Shown here in pieces: positions 19,925 through 30,478 of a stretch of DNA of 64,000 bases. Positions within the stretch are counted from its first letter, which is position 1; each line of letters starts with the position of its first letter. Source of the DNA: Candidatus Sodalis endolongispinus (GTDB taxonomy: Bacteria; Pseudomonadota; Gammaproteobacteria; Enterobacterales; Enterobacteriaceae); assembly GCF_018777395.1 (NCBI RefSeq), contig NZ_JAFJYC010000001.1, positions 1,178,001 through 1,242,000 of the forward strand, written 5' to 3'. Below the pieces are notes generated by a model. The model ran no database searches, was not told where the DNA came from, and saw only the letters and a list, made by a program, of their open reading frames with translations. Both the position numbers and the translations under genes were made by a program.

Positions 19925-20625
19925 GCCCGGCTGACCCAACGTTCCAGCAGGCCCGGTAACAGTGTGGCTAGCTGCTGTAATAGCACTGTGCCCATCCCGT
20001 CCTGGAAATGCTGGCTGTCGCGGCTGGTAAACATCAGCACGCCGATGGCGCCATCATCCCCCAGCAGCGACATGGCGACGGAGCCTATCTGCCGCACCTG
20101 AGGTAGCAGCAGCAGCAGTTCCGGGCCGTTCAGCTTGCCGAGATAATGGTTGTCCTGACCAAGGAGCTGGATCCGCAGCGGCTCAAACGCGCTGCGCGCC
20201 AGCGCCAGATGAGTGAATCCAGATGGCGCGCCCAACTGCCATTGGTCGCTGAACAGCCGCACATGCGCGCCCGCGAGTCCCAGGCCGCGCGCCCAGCGCT
20301 GCAGGCGATTAAGCAGCTCTTGCAGGCTGCCGGCCGCCGCCAGATCGGACTGCAGCCGCAGTAGACGATAGAACAGCGGCTCATTGGTGGTCGCGTGTTC
20401 CATGAGGCGGGTGATATCGTCCTCTAACTGCTGAATATGGGCACGCTGACGCCCCAGTTGCCATTCCAGCAGCGACACACAGCCGCGCACCGGATGCGGC
20501 ACCACCATCTGCTCCACAACCCGGGCATTGCGGATAAAGAATTCCGGGTGCGTGAGCAAGTACTGCACCACCTGTTCGTCATCCAGCGTTTGCGCGCTGT
20601 CCGCCTGTTCGCCGACTTGCTTCAT
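19921..20625 (-). CDS. yigA: DUF484 protein YigA
   Basis: DUF484-family cytosolic protein of unknown function, 234 residues, with a GAF-like architecture. The N-terminal helix carries [14 protein letters not shown], followed by [22 protein letters not shown] and a coiled-coil-like stretch. Its start overlaps the dapF stop and its end overlaps the xerC start (ATGA at both), so it sits mid-operon. The conserved position beside xerC suggests linkage to that operon, but no function is proven. No lesion is seen. Confidence 0.9.
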   Translation of the reverse strand: MKQVGEQADSAQTLDDEQVVQYLLTHPEFFIRNARVVEQMVVPHPVRGCVSLLEWQLGRQRAHIQQLEDDITRLMEHATTNEPLFYRLLRLQSDLAAAGSLQELLNRLQRWARGLGLAGAHVRLFSDQWQLGAPSGFTHLALARSAFEPLRIQLLGQDNHYLGKLNGPELLLLLPQVRQIGSVAMSLLGDDGAIGVLMFTSRDSQHFQDGMGTVLLQQLATLLPGLLERWVSRA

Positions 20626-21446
20626 AGATGAATAAATCCGTCATAGACATGGGTGGCCGGCCCGGTCATGTACAGTGAATGACCCGGTCCGCGCCAGCTG
20701 ATGGCGAGCCGACCGCCGGGGAGATCCACCTCTACCTGTTCCGCCAGCTGGCCTTGTGAGATCCCCACCGCGACCGCGGCACAGGCGCCACTGCCGCAGG
20801 CTTGGGTTTCCCCTGCGCCGCGTTCATAAACCCGAAGGCGAATATGCCCGCGGTCTAACACCTGCATGAAACCGATATTGGCCCGTTCTGGAAAACGCTC
20901 GTGGCTCTCCAAAACCGGTCCGAGCGTCGCGACCGGGGCGTTGTCTACACTGTCCACGGCAATCACGCAGTGCGGGTTACCCATGGACACCACGCCGCAG
21001 AGCACCGTCTGCTCCGCCGCACGCATAATATAGGTTTTTTCAGCCCTGGCCGCGCGAAACGGCACCTGCTGCGGGTCGAAATTCGGCTCACCCATATTGA
21101 CGCGCACCAAATCGTCTTCGGTGACGGTCAACACCACGCGCCCCGTTTGGGTACTGACATGGATATCGCGTTTGTTGGTCAAATTTTTCATGCGCACGAA
21201 ACGGACAAAACAGCGGGCACCGTTGCCGCACTGCGCCACTTCGCTGCCGTCGGCGTTGAAAATACGATAATGGAAATCCAGTTCCGGATCATAGGGCGGT
21301 TCCACCACCAGCAATTGATCAAACCCCACGCCGCAATGTCGGTCCGACAAGCGGCGGATCATTTCGGGTGAGAAATAGACATTTTGCGTCACGGCATCCA
21401 CGACCATAAAGTCGTTACCCAGGCCGTGCATTTTGGAGAACTGCAT
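20622..21446 (-). CDS. dapF: Diaminopimelate epimerase
   Basis: Converts LL- to meso-diaminopimelate for peptidoglycan and lysine. 274 residues as in E. coli. The two catalytic cysteines lie in the symmetric motifs [10 protein letters not shown] (first half) and [10 protein letters not shown] (second half). The N-terminus [15 protein letters not shown] is family-typical. It is preceded by the lipoprotein gene lptM and followed with overlap by yigA. It appears intact. Confidence 0.97.
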   Translation of the reverse strand: MQFSKMHGLGNDFMVVDAVTQNVYFSPEMIRRLSDRHCGVGFDQLLVVEPPYDPELDFHYRIFNADGSEVAQCGNGARCFVRFVRMKNLTNKRDIHVSTQTGRVVLTVTEDDLVRVNMGEPNFDPQQVPFRAARAEKTYIMRAAEQTVLCGVVSMGNPHCVIAVDSVDNAPVATLGPVLESHERFPERANIGFMQVLDRGHIRLRVYERGAGETQACGSGACAAVAVGISQGQLAEQVEVDLPGGRLAISWRGPGHSLYMTGPATHVYDGFIHL

Positions 21447-21515
21447 ATCCCACTCCGCTGAGTAGCCGATAACGCAGCATAGCGCTTCTTCCGGCAGGAA
21501 GCGACTGCGGCGCGA

Positions 21516-21734
21516 TTACGGCTGTTCGGTCTCGGTCCCAACGGCGGTGCTGCTACCGTCATCCCCGGGGGACGCAGTCTGTACCGGCGACTGGGTCGAG
21601 GACGGCGTGGTCGTCAGTTGATGCTTTTGTTCGCTTTTGTCCGCCGGCGGAAAATAAAGGGGACCTTTCAGGCCGCAGCCGTAAAGTCCCAGCAGCATCA
21701 ACCCGAACGCCACGCGGCGCAATTCGCTTTTCAT
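21516..21734 (-). CDS. lptM: Small lipoprotein LptM (YifL)
   Basis: Outer-membrane lipoprotein that in E. coli helps oxidative maturation of the LptD translocon. ATG 21734 gives 72 residues with a signal sequence and lipobox LYGC, directly followed by the conserved GLKGPLYFPPADK. An in-frame ATG at 21743 is an equally possible start. The tail is rich in Thr, Ser and Gln, as is common in this family. It heads the dapF operon. In E. coli cyaY lies between this gene and cyaA; here only about 130 bp remain, without cyaY. Confidence 0.88.
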   Translation of the reverse strand: MKSELRRVAFGLMLLGLYGCGLKGPLYFPPADKSEQKHQLTTTPSSTQSPVQTASPGDDGSSTAVGTETEQP

Positions 21735-21874
21735 TTCACCCATTACCTATTGTTCATCCGTCTCAGCTTCCTATCATCGCAGTTGGCATATGAAAAGCAA
21801 CAGCAATTGTCGTTGGCAAGCGACGCGACGGGCGCGAAATGGCGAGCGCGGGGAAGGCGTACCCCGCCGGCGGA

Positions 21875-24424
21875 TTAGCTGCTGCGCGCGTTTTGCGCCA
21901 GCGGTGGCGCGCCATTTGTAAATGGCGTGGCGCACAAATGGGACAGCACGCTGCTGCGAAACGGCACGACCTGGATGCGGCCGTCTAGATTCATAATCTG
22001 GTAAAACTGCGGCAAATTGAAATTAATGAAACTAGAACCGTAGGTAAACCGGTCGTGGGAAGAGGAGTAGAACCGGCTGACGTCGCGCACCAGCTCTTCT
22101 TTGCTGCCTTCGCAGTGATGATAGGCTTCCACCCGATTGGTCTCATCGAGAATATAGATATTGAAGCCGCTATCGTCGCTGGTGTCCTCAAAAAAGAACT
22201 GAATAATGCCTTCGCTGGCGAACCCGTCCACCACCGGCGGCAGATGGATCTGCTCGGTCTCCATCTGAATGGACAACCCGTGCAGTTTATTGTTGGAAAT
22301 GGCGCCGTAGAATTCCACCGCGTTTTCCAGCTTCTGCACCGAAACGCTAAGGCGCTCAAAAAACAGCCCCCAGGTCTGTCCCGCCACGCGCACCGCCTTG
22401 AACCGCGCCGGATCCTGGCGGGTACTGGAGAGGCGCAGCTCGATACACTCGGAAACCAACTGCTGCACCCGGGTGCGGATAAGCCCGCGCAAATGCTGGC
22501 TGTAACAGAACACCTCCACCGTATCCGGCGGCGCGGCATCCTGATGCATTTTGCCGAGAATGGTTTTTAGCGCTTCCATCACCGCCTGCTCGCCGCTGAA
22601 ATGCAACGTGCGCACTTCATTCCACGAGTTGCGGTAAAGCAAATCAATGCTACCCACCAGACACTGCTGCTGGCCGAAGCTGAACACATCCAGTTTGCGG
22701 AAGTCGAAATGCACCACCTGATTACGGAATACCGCGGTGGGATCGTGCTCAAGATTGACGATAATCGCCAGATGACGGATTTCGCACGGGCTGTAGAGCG
22801 CCTTGGGCGTCGGCGCAGGCACCCGCAGCGGGAAGTGGCTGGCCACATCGGCGATAAGCTCATTCAGCTTAGCGCTATCGCAGGTGTCGCTGCCCTTGAT
22901 ATGCACCTGAGTCGAGCGGGTCAACAGCCCGTTAAACCAGGCCCAGGCCACCAGTTTATTGAGATAACGGTTATATTCCAGCGGCTGATGGCTGATGATG
23001 GAATCCATCGACGGCGACTGATTGTATAAATACCAGCCGGTACGGTTGGCGCGGCCCTGCGGCACATGGATAAACGTCAGGTCCGGTTCCGACAGATCCG
23101 GCGAGATCTGCGGATTGAGCAGGGTCACTTTACCGGGCAGCGCCTCGAAAGCCGCATACAGCTTGCGGGTCAGCACGCCGATATCCTGCGGGCTGGCGCT
23201 GACGCTCAAGTTGTTGCGACGGGCAAACCGGATCAGATTACGGTAACTCTGCATCATGGCGTCCAGCAGCTCATTATGCGCTTCGCGCACCTGCGCAATC
23301 TTCCAGTTGGCGCGATCGTCGAGCATCTTCAGCCGCGCTTCATCCCAGCCCCAGCTGGTCACCAGCTGCGTCAGGATCTCCCGCCGCCAGGGCGTGCCCG
23401 CCGGATCCTGCGACAGTTTTTCGCACACCTTCAGATAGAAACAGCGGCGCACCATATCCAACCGCGTCATATCGTTTATCTGGGTCAGGTAGTAAGTCAC
23501 CCGTTCCAGCATCATGCAATAGGGATCGAGGCCGAAGGAAACGATTTCGCCGTCATGTAACCGCTGTTTGATTTTCATGGCCAGCAGTTCGGTGTGGGGA
23601 TATTCCCAGGAGTAGGCTTCCAGCAGCAGCGTTTTCAGCACCGCTTTGTAAGGCGAGTCGATGCTTTTATACAGCTGCCACAGGCTAGCGCCGAAGTACT
23701 CCTCTGCGGACAGGGTGCCAAGGCCCCCCAAATCCAGCCATTCGTTGGGCGTCAGCGCGCCGCGGGCGTACAGCGACAGGACATACTCATCATAGTGCGC
23801 TTCTTCGTCGCCGGGCACCATATTCCACAGGATACGCTTACCGCCCATGCGCACGGCAGTGCGATAAAATTCATCCAGCAGCAGGATATGCTGGGTAGAG
23901 CCGCAGTCCTCATCCCCGAGACTGCCGCTTTCATTGTGGCGAAAACGGTTTTCATCGATCAGGAAAAAATTGACGTCCACGCCCCGGCGGTTCGCCCACT
24001 GCTCAAGCAGGTGACATTTACGCTGTAACTGAGCGCGCTCCTCGTTGTCCAGCCAGGACTGATGACACACCCAGATGTCGAGATCGGAGTTGGCGTTCTG
24101 ACCGATGGAAGAGGTACTGCCCATGGAGTAAACGCCGGTAATCGGCTGCTCGCCGCTGTCCGGCGCCGCCACCGACGCGCCAGCCTGACGGCCGATATCG
24201 TCGAGCCAGGCGCGCTGGGTTTCATCGGGGGAATAAAAACAGATGCCGTGGGGCACGGTGCCGTCCAGGTAACCCGGAAGCATCGGATGGTGAAAATGTA
24301 GTAAGGTTGGCAGCAGACTGTATACGTGTTGAAAATCCGGCCCCATGGCCGCCAACGCGCGATCTACCCGTAGTTGGTTAATCGCGTCCAGTCTCTGTTT
24401 CAAGGTCTCGATGTAGAAGTACAA
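21875..24424 (-). CDS. cyaA: Class I adenylate cyclase
   Basis: Makes cAMP, the cofactor of CRP. 849 residues (848 in E. coli). The N-terminal catalytic domain contains [18 protein letters not shown], the nucleotidyltransferase-type GS...DxD signature. The C-terminal regulatory domain, with the glucose/PTS-linked control region, is complete. The start is TTG (24422-24424, [12 protein letters not shown]), the same unusual UUG known to limit E. coli cyaA translation. No lesion is seen. It is divergent from hemC. Confidence 0.97.
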   Translation of the reverse strand: MYFYIETLKQRLDAINQLRVDRALAAMGPDFQHVYSLLPTLLHFHHPMLPGYLDGTVPHGICFYSPDETQRAWLDDIGRQAGASVAAPDSGEQPITGVYSMGSTSSIGQNANSDLDIWVCHQSWLDNEERAQLQRKCHLLEQWANRRGVDVNFFLIDENRFRHNESGSLGDEDCGSTQHILLLDEFYRTAVRMGGKRILWNMVPGDEEAHYDEYVLSLYARGALTPNEWLDLGGLGTLSAEEYFGASLWQLYKSIDSPYKAVLKTLLLEAYSWEYPHTELLAMKIKQRLHDGEIVSFGLDPYCMMLERVTYYLTQINDMTRLDMVRRCFYLKVCEKLSQDPAGTPWRREILTQLVTSWGWDEARLKMLDDRANWKIAQVREAHNELLDAMMQSYRNLIRFARRNNLSVSASPQDIGVLTRKLYAAFEALPGKVTLLNPQISPDLSEPDLTFIHVPQGRANRTGWYLYNQSPSMDSIISHQPLEYNRYLNKLVAWAWFNGLLTRSTQVHIKGSDTCDSAKLNELIADVASHFPLRVPAPTPKALYSPCEIRHLAIIVNLEHDPTAVFRNQVVHFDFRKLDVFSFGQQQCLVGSIDLLYRNSWNEVRTLHFSGEQAVMEALKTILGKMHQDAAPPDTVEVFCYSQHLRGLIRTRVQQLVSECIELRLSSTRQDPARFKAVRVAGQTWGLFFERLSVSVQKLENAVEFYGAISNNKLHGLSIQMETEQIHLPPVVDGFASEGIIQFFFEDTSDDSGFNIYILDETNRVEAYHHCEGSKEELVRDVSRFYSSSHDRFTYGSSFINFNLPQFYQIMNLDGRIQVVPFRSSVLSHLCATPFTNGAPPLAQNARSS

Positions 24425-24517
24425 GACGTCTCGCCTGATTATCCCGGTGTCAGAAGAACCCGTTTCTCCACCCGACCAGCGTAGTGAGTTGTAGAGTTAT
24501 TGGCCGGTAAATGCTGG

Positions 24518-24539
24518 AAACGTGATCAATCTAACACCT
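24518..24539 (-). promoter_or_regulatory. CRP binding site upstream of cyaA
   Basis: On the minus strand the 22-mer contains GTGTTA, a six-base spacer and TCACGT. This closely matches the CRP site that represses the main cyaA promoter in E. coli (GTGTTA, AATTGA-type spacer, TCACG). It lies about 95 bp upstream of the TTG start, so cAMP feedback on cyaA is probably kept. Confidence 0.75.
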
Positions 24540-24711
24540 TGCTGATTGACCGTAAAGAAAGTTAAGCTACCCAATGAGTATAGCACTTTCCCCAATGGCA
24601 ACTTGTTATTCCTTTTTTCCCCATCCCGCCTGGTTTCTCCGCCGCCGAAAACTGACAGTGCTTCACTATCGGTGTTAGGATGGTGAGTGAATGATAAAAT
24701 CGGTAATGACT

Positions 24712-25653
24712 ATGCAAGACAACCTTCTCAGAATCGCCACCCGGCAAAGTCCTTTAGCGCTTTGGCAGGCAGGATACGTGCGCGATGCATTGCTACGCCA
24801 TCACCCGCATTTTCAGGTAGAGCTGGTGCCTCTCATCACCCGCGGCGACATCATTCTTGACACGCCATTGGCAAAAGTCGGCGGCAAAGGGTTATTCATC
24901 AAGGAATTGGAACGGGCGCTTGTGGAGCATCGCGCCGACATCGCCGTGCATTCGATGAAAGATGTTACGGTTTCATTCCCCGCCGGTCTGGGACTTTGCG
25001 TGCTGTGCGAGCGCGACGACCCGCGCGATGCCTTTGTCAGCCCGCGTTACGCCAATCTCGACGCGCTGCCGCCGGGCGCGATTGTGGGCACCTCAAGCCT
25101 GCGCCGGCAATGCCAGTTGCGCGAACGGCGCCCCGATGTGATAGTGCACGATTTGCGCGGCAATGTCGGCACCCGGCTGGCGAAACTGGATCGGGGCGAC
25201 TTTGACGCGGTCATTCTAGCGGTGGCCGGCCTGAAACGGTTGGGTCTGGAGGACCGCATCCGTCAGGCCATCGATCCCGCGGAGTCACTGCCGGCGGTAG
25301 GTCAAGGGGCGGTCGGCGTCGAATGTCGGCTTGACGATGCCCGTACGCTGGCGCTGCTGGCGCCGCTGCATCACCGGGAAACCGCCCTGCGCGTCGGCGC
25401 CGAACGCGCCATGAACGCCCGTCTGCAGGGTGGATGCGAGGTGCCTATCGGCAGTTATGCCGTGCTTGACGGCGATGAAATATGGCTGCGCGCGCTGGTG
25501 GGATCGCCTGACGGCACCATCGTCATTCGCAGCGAAGGACGCGCGCCGCTGGCGCTGGCGGAGCAGCTTGGCTTGCGTTTGGCGGATGATTTACTGGACC
25601 GCGGCGCCCGCGCCATCCTGGCCCGCGTTTATCAGGATAATCCGCCGCAATGA
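24712..25653 (+). CDS. hemC: Porphobilinogen deaminase
   Basis: Joins four porphobilinogens into hydroxymethylbilane for heme and siroheme; cytosolic. About 313 residues from ATG 24712 ([18 protein letters not shown]), which aligns with the family start. An in-frame ATG at 24691 lies just after a purine-rich stretch and is a plausible longer start. The dipyrromethane-binding cysteine lies in [12 protein letters not shown], and RHSMKDV-type residues are present in IAVHSMKDV. Its stop overlaps hemD (ATGA). It is the first gene of hemCDXY. Confidence 0.96.
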   Translation: MQDNLLRIATRQSPLALWQAGYVRDALLRHHPHFQVELVPLITRGDIILDTPLAKVGGKGLFIKELERALVEHRADIAVHSMKDVTVSFPAGLGLCVLCERDDPRDAFVSPRYANLDALPPGAIVGTSSLRRQCQLRERRPDVIVHDLRGNVGTRLAKLDRGDFDAVILAVAGLKRLGLEDRIRQAIDPAESLPAVGQGAVGVECRLDDARTLALLAPLHHRETALRVGAERAMNARLQGGCEVPIGSYAVLDGDEIWLRALVGSPDGTIVIRSEGRAPLALAEQLGLRLADDLLDRGARAILARVYQDNPPQ

Positions 25654-26390
25654 GCATCCTCGTCACCCGCCCATCGCCCGCAGGCGAACAGCTGGTGAAC
25701 AGGCTGCGCGCCCGTGGCAAATCCGCTTGGCATCTGCCGCTTATCGACTTTACCCCGGGCAACGATCTGCCGCACCTCGCCCAGCGCCTTGCCGATCTGA
25801 TGGCCGGTGATTTGCTATTTATCGTCTCTCAACATGCCATTAACTACGCCCATCCCTGGCTGACGCAACAAGGCGTCACCTGGCCGGCCAGGTTGCGCTA
25901 TTTCGCCGTAGGCCGTACTACCGTCCTGCGGCTGCACGGTCTTTGCGGGCTGCCGGTCAGCTATCCCGATGAGGGGGAAACCAGCGAGGATTTGCTGCGC
26001 CTGCCGGCGCTTGCGCGCATCGAGGGCAAGCGCGCGCTGATTTTACGCGGTAACGGCGGGCGGGAAGTGCTGGAGCAAACTTTGCGCCAGCGCGGCGTGC
26101 ACACTACCTATTGCGAATGCTATCGCCGCAGCCCGATCCACTACGACGGCGAAGAGCAGGGCCGGCGGATGCGGACGCTGGGCATCGACACGCTGGTAAT
26201 TACCAGCGGCGAAATGTTACAACAATTCTATACTTTAATGCCTGAATACTATCGCCACGCCTGGCTGACGCATTGCCGGCTGATAGTCATCAGCGAACGT
26301 TTAGCCATGCTTGCCCGCCAATTGGGCTGGACGGATATCGTCGTAGCGAACGCAGCAGACAACGATGCTTTGATGCGCGTATTGCTCTAA
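25650..26390 (+). CDS. hemD: Uroporphyrinogen-III synthase
   Basis: Cyclises hydroxymethylbilane with inversion of ring D to uroporphyrinogen III. 246 residues, the E. coli length. Family signs are the N-terminal [15 protein letters not shown], the two-lobed fold with [17 protein letters not shown] in the hinge region and the C-terminal [10 protein letters not shown]. Sequence conservation in this family is naturally low, so context matters: it overlaps hemC and is seven bases from the hemX frame. It appears intact. Confidence 0.94.
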   Translation: MSILVTRPSPAGEQLVNRLRARGKSAWHLPLIDFTPGNDLPHLAQRLADLMAGDLLFIVSQHAINYAHPWLTQQGVTWPARLRYFAVGRTTVLRLHGLCGLPVSYPDEGETSEDLLRLPALARIEGKRALILRGNGGREVLEQTLRQRGVHTTYCECYRRSPIHYDGEEQGRRMRTLGIDTLVITSGEMLQQFYTLMPEYYRHAWLTHCRLIVISERLAMLARQLGWTDIVVANAADNDALMRVLL

Positions 26391-26412
26391 TTTAATCATG
26401 GGACAGGCCAAC

Positions 26413-27618
26413 ATGACGGAACACACTACTCCAACGATCCCGCAGGATGACGCGACCAGGAAGACCGATAGCCCGCATGCTTCGACCCCGCTCTCCGGCG
26501 ATGCCGGGCCTCGGCCCGCCGTCACCACGCGCGCCGCGGGGGGAAAAACCCCGCCGGTCGGTAATGGCAAACCGGGCAAGACGGCCGGTGGGCGCCGGCC
26601 GCTCGCGCTAATAGTGGCGGTTCTGGCGCTGATCATTGCGCTATTATTGGCGCTGGGCGTCTATATCGCCGCGCGTCAGCAGGAGGCCGCCCGTGCGCAG
26701 TTGCAAGAGGGGCTTGATGCACTCAGTCAGGCCCAGCAGACACAACGCCAGCAATACCAGGACGCGCTAGCCGCCCAGGGGCGGGCGCTCGACGCGGCAC
26801 GGGCGCAGCAAGACGCCCAGGGGCGCGAGCTGGAGGATTTGCAAAATAAACTGACGGCCATTACCGGCACCAACGCCAATACCTGGCTGCTGTCGCAGGC
26901 GGATTTTCTGGTAAAAATGGCCGGGCGTAAATTGTGGAGCGATCGAGATGTCGTCACCGCCGGCGCACTACTGAAAAGCGCTGACGCCAGTCTGGCGCAA
27001 ATGAACGATCCCAGCCTGACCGAAGCACGACGCGCAATAACCGACGATATCGGCACCTTGGCCGGGGTCAGCCAGATAGACTTCGACGGCATTATTCTCA
27101 AGCTCAATCAGTTGACCAATCAAGTAGATAATCTGCGTCTGGCGGATAACGACAGCGATGAATCGCCCATGGATAGCGACAGCGGTGAATTGTCGGGGTC
27201 AATCCAGGAGTGGCGGCAGAATCTCAGCAAAAGCTGGCACAACTTCATGAACGATTTTATTACCGTGCGTCGCCGTGATACCGGCGCCGAGCCGCTGCTG
27301 GCGCCGAATCAGGATGTTTACCTGCGGGAAAACATCCGTGCACGGTTACTGGTCGCCGCCCAGGCAGTGCCGCGCCATCAAAATGAAATCTACCAGCAGT
27401 CGCTGGATTCGGTTTCCACCTGGGTGCGCGCTTATTTCGACACCGACGACGCCAATACCCGCGCCTTCCTGAGCCAGATTGACGCGCTGGGGGAGGAGGA
27501 TATCACCATGAACCTGCCGGACAGCCTGCAGAGCCAGCCGCTGCTGGATAAACTGATGCAGACCCGGGTGCGCAACCTGCTGGCCCAGCCGGCGGCCCCC
27601 GCCGCACAGGGAGAATAA
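26413..27618 (+). CDS. hemX: HemX membrane protein of the heme operon
   Basis: Inner membrane protein encoded with hemCD; annotated historically as a uroporphyrinogen methyltransferase, but a catalytic role is not supported. A Pro/Thr-rich cytosolic N-terminus of about 60 residues precedes one transmembrane helix ([20 protein letters not shown]). Next comes a Gln/Ala-rich coiled coil and a conserved periplasmic domain ([36 protein letters not shown]). ATG 26413 (MTEH) aligns with E. coli; an in-frame ATG at 26398 is possible. No lesion is seen. Confidence 0.92.
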   Translation: MTEHTTPTIPQDDATRKTDSPHASTPLSGDAGPRPAVTTRAAGGKTPPVGNGKPGKTAGGRRPLALIVAVLALIIALLLALGVYIAARQQEAARAQLQEGLDALSQAQQTQRQQYQDALAAQGRALDAARAQQDAQGRELEDLQNKLTAITGTNANTWLLSQADFLVKMAGRKLWSDRDVVTAGALLKSADASLAQMNDPSLTEARRAITDDIGTLAGVSQIDFDGIILKLNQLTNQVDNLRLADNDSDESPMDSDSGELSGSIQEWRQNLSKSWHNFMNDFITVRRRDTGAEPLLAPNQDVYLRENIRARLLVAAQAVPRHQNEIYQQSLDSVSTWVRAYFDTDDANTRAFLSQIDALGEEDITMNLPDSLQSQPLLDKLMQTRVRNLLAQPAAPAAQGE

Positions 27619-27621
27619 GCG

Positions 27622-28938
27622 ATGCTCAAGGTTTTGTTGCTGTTCATCCTGCTGTTCGCGGGCATTGTGCTCGGTCCGCTGGTCGCCGGTCATCAGGGTT
27701 ATGTGCTGATTCAGACCGACAACTACAATATTGAGACCAGCGTTACCGGTCTGGTGATTGTTCTCATCCTGGCGTTTATCGTCCTGTTTATTATCGAATG
27801 GGTTATCCGCCGACTGTTTCGGACCGGGGCGCGTACCCGCCGCTGGTCTAACGGCCGCAAAAATCATCGCGCCCGCAAGCATACCCTGGCGGCACTGATG
27901 AAGCTGACCGAAGGGGATTATAGGCAGGTGGAAAAACTGCTGGCGCGCAATGCCGATCACGCCGATCAGCCGGTGGTCAACTACCTCCTGGCGGCAGAAG
28001 CCGCACAGCAGCGCGGAGACGATTTGCGCGCCAATCAATACCTGGCGCGCGCGGCGGAAGTAGCGGACAACGATCAATTACCGGTGGACATCACCCGGGT
28101 ACGTATTCAGCTGGCACGCCATGAGGATCATGCCGCGCGCCACGGCGTCGACCGGTTGCTGGAGACCGCGCCGCGCCATCCGGAAGTGCTGCGTCTGGCG
28201 GAACAGGCATTCATCCGTACCCGTGCCTGGCAGTCGCTGCTGGATATTCCGCCGGCGATGCGTAAGGTGCAGGTGTATGACGAAGAGACGTTGAACCGCC
28301 TGCAGTATCAGGCTTTTAACGGGCTGATGGACCAGATTATGGAAGATCAGGGCAGCGAGGGTTTAAACCGCTGGTGGCGCGAGCAGAGCCGGAAGGTGCG
28401 CAACGACGTCCCTCTGCAAGTGGCGTTGGCCGAACATCTCATCGAATGCAACGATCACGACACCGCCCAGCGCCTTATCGTCAAAGCGCTTAAGCATCAT
28501 CACGCCGACGATAGATTGCTCCTGCTGCTGCCGCGGCTGAAAAGCGGCGATCCAGAGCAGGTTGAGAAAGCCCTGCGCCAGCAAATCCGTCAACAGGGAG
28601 ATACGCCGCTGTTAGACAGTACGCTGGGGCAGCTGTTGATGAAACGCGGCGAGTGGCAGGCCGCCGCCGAGGCCTTCCGCGCCGCGCTTAAGCAGCGCCC
28701 GGATGCCCATGACTACGCTTGGCTTGCGGACGTGCTTGACCGGCTGCATAAGCCGGAAGAGTCGGCGCAGATGCGTCGCGAGGGCTTGATACTGACGCTG
28801 GCGGCGCCGCAAACTAAAGCATACGGCCCGGCCGGCGCGTCGGCGGCGTCGATTCAAACGCCGGCGGGCGCCCCCTCTGCAGGCCTGCTGAAAACGTCCC
28901 CCGCCGATCCCCGTCCTGACGCCGGATTGGAAAAGTAA
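27622..28938 (+). CDS. hemY: HemY, heme-operon TPR membrane protein
   Basis: Inner membrane protein with two N-terminal transmembrane helices and a cytosolic TPR-like domain; required for normal late heme synthesis in E. coli, with an uncertain mechanism. 438 residues against about 398 in E. coli; the extra length is a low-complexity Ala/Pro/Gly tail after residue about 395. LNRLQYQAFNGLMDQ and WWREQSRKVRND are typical. GGAG lies upstream of ATG 27622, three bases after hemX. The tail may be neutral drift. Confidence 0.93.
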   Translation: MLKVLLLFILLFAGIVLGPLVAGHQGYVLIQTDNYNIETSVTGLVIVLILAFIVLFIIEWVIRRLFRTGARTRRWSNGRKNHRARKHTLAALMKLTEGDYRQVEKLLARNADHADQPVVNYLLAAEAAQQRGDDLRANQYLARAAEVADNDQLPVDITRVRIQLARHEDHAARHGVDRLLETAPRHPEVLRLAEQAFIRTRAWQSLLDIPPAMRKVQVYDEETLNRLQYQAFNGLMDQIMEDQGSEGLNRWWREQSRKVRNDVPLQVALAEHLIECNDHDTAQRLIVKALKHHHADDRLLLLLPRLKSGDPEQVEKALRQQIRQQGDTPLLDSTLGQLLMKRGEWQAAAEAFRAALKQRPDAHDYAWLADVLDRLHKPEESAQMRREGLILTLAAPQTKAYGPAGASAASIQTPAGAPSAGLLKTSPADPRPDAGLEK

Positions 28939-29104
28939 ATACTGCGCCGTCGGGAGCGGCAGCAAGGCGGCGTGCCGGCGTAAAATGCCCTGCCGCCCTG
29001 ACGCCGGCCATTAAAGTGAATGGCCGCCAATCTGATGCCGGCCGCTAAAAATAAACGACGCCGACGCCGGGGGGGACGGCCGCATGCCGGCAGGCGGCAG
29101 GGCG

Positions 29105-29950
29105 TTAGTCCTGTACCGTCAGTTGCCGCTGCTCGCCGAGCCCCTCGACCCCCAGCCGCAGCCATTGGCCCGCCCGCAAGAACACCGGCTGCGGTTTCTG
29201 CCCCATCCCCACCCCCGGCGGCGTACCGGTGGCAATGATATCGCCCGGCAACAAACGCATGAACCGGCTTAAATAGCTGACAATCTCTTGGACGGTGAAA
29301 ATCATCGTCGCCGTGGAACCGGTCTGATAACGCTTACCATCCACCTCCAGCCAGAGCTGCAACGCCTGGGGATCGCCTATCTCATCGGCGGTCACCAGCC
29401 AGGGGCCGATAGGACCGAAACTGTCATACCCTTTGCCTTTATCACAGGTCCCTCCCCGCTCCAGTTGCCAATTCCGCTCGGAAACATCGTTCACTACGCA
29501 ATAGCCCGCCACGTGCTGCAGAGCGTCTTGCTCGCGGATATTGCGGCCGCCTTCACCCACCACCACGCCAAGCTCGACCTCCCAATCGGTTTTCAGCGAG
29601 TCGCGTGGAATATGCAGCGCATCATAGGGGCCGCTGATAGCGCTGATCCATTTATTAAACACGATAGGCTCGGTGGAGATCGTCGCACCCGTTTCGGCCG
29701 CATGATCGGCATAATTCAACCCGATACAGACGAACTTGCCCACCTGACCAACGCAGGGGCCGATACGCGGATCGCCCGCCACTTTTGGCAACGTGTCAGG
29801 ATCCAGGGCACGCAGGCGGGCAAGCGCCGATGGTAACAGCGCCTCGCCGGCAATATCGTCTATCACCCCGGCCAGCGATCGGAGTTGACCGTTGCTGTCC
29901 AGAAGACCCGGACGCTCTTCCCCCGGCGGACCGTAACGTAATAGCTTCAT
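29105..29950 (-). CDS. Fumarylacetoacetate hydrolase-family enzyme
   Basis: FAH-superfamily metal-dependent hydrolase/isomerase (the family includes hydroxyheptadienedioate isomerase and ureidoglycolate lyase). 281 residues from ATG 29950, which has a perfect AAGGAGG site; upstream frame extension is ignored. The catalytic core shows IGLNYADHAAETG, metal ligands in WEVELGVVVG and VVNDVSERNWQ, then KGYDSFGPIGPW and GDIIATGTPPGVGMG. It stands alone on its strand, so substrate and pathway cannot be read from context. No lesion is seen. Confidence 0.88.
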   Translation of the reverse strand: MKLLRYGPPGEERPGLLDSNGQLRSLAGVIDDIAGEALLPSALARLRALDPDTLPKVAGDPRIGPCVGQVGKFVCIGLNYADHAAETGATISTEPIVFNKWISAISGPYDALHIPRDSLKTDWEVELGVVVGEGGRNIREQDALQHVAGYCVVNDVSERNWQLERGGTCDKGKGYDSFGPIGPWLVTADEIGDPQALQLWLEVDGKRYQTGSTATMIFTVQEIVSYLSRFMRLLPGDIIATGTPPGVGMGQKPQPVFLRAGQWLRLGVEGLGEQRQLTVQD

Positions 29951-30313
29951 ACATCGCCTCCTTAGCGGCGAGAAAAAAATAAAAGCGTTGCAGGCCACCG
30001 TCAGACGCGGGCCTATCCTTTAGTGCAGCTTGACGAAAATTGCCCGGCGATGAAAAATGACCGGGCAGGGCATTTTTGCTTTCTACCAACTTGTATTTAT
30101 AGCAAAACGCCTAGCGGCGTAGGGAATTTGCTTACTGGCCGGGGGCCGGAACAGGACGTTCCAGGTGTCACCGGCTTTTTTTATCTCACCATAGGGCCAA
30201 GCCCACCCGCGGGACATCCTTCTCAGGCGACCAGCGGTGTATTTGCTCCCGCATAAGCTTACTGTGCCGGACAGCCAGTCACTGCCCGTACCATCGTGAG
30301 CCTCTTTCACCCC
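29951..30313. other. Intergenic region without a supported gene
   Basis: About 360 bases of moderate GC between the FAH-family gene and the tandem array. No conserved frame was recognised. It contains several short GC-rich inverted repeats but no clear terminator. Confidence 0.4.
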
Positions 30314-30460
30314 TCAGCATACGGCATCTTTCTTCCCGCACGGGCGTCAGTGCCTGGTCACCACTCAGCAGACGTCACCTTTCTTCCCGCACGGGCGTGA
30401 ATATCTACCGCCCATCGCAGAGGGCATCTTTTTTCCCACACGGGCGTCAATGCCCTGCCG
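30314..30460. repeat. Short tandem array, unit about 50 bp, three copies
   Basis: The block CATCTTTCTTCCCGCACGGG (with minor changes) begins at 30325, 30376 and 30425, each followed by CGTCA or CGTGA. In between lie related CTCAGCA(T/G)ACG segments. Each copy holds the palindrome CCCGCACGGG or close to it. It is non-coding and lies downstream of the methyltransferase gene. The unit shares the word GGGCGTCA with the reverse complement of the 8916-9162 array. Confidence 0.8.
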
Positions 30461-30478
30461 CCGGCGCGACCCCAGGCG

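Noticed and set aside
28939..29104. GlmZ small RNA expected downstream of hemY
   Set aside because: The interval is short and GC-rich, and shows none of the recalled GlmZ sequence or its strong T-tailed terminator.
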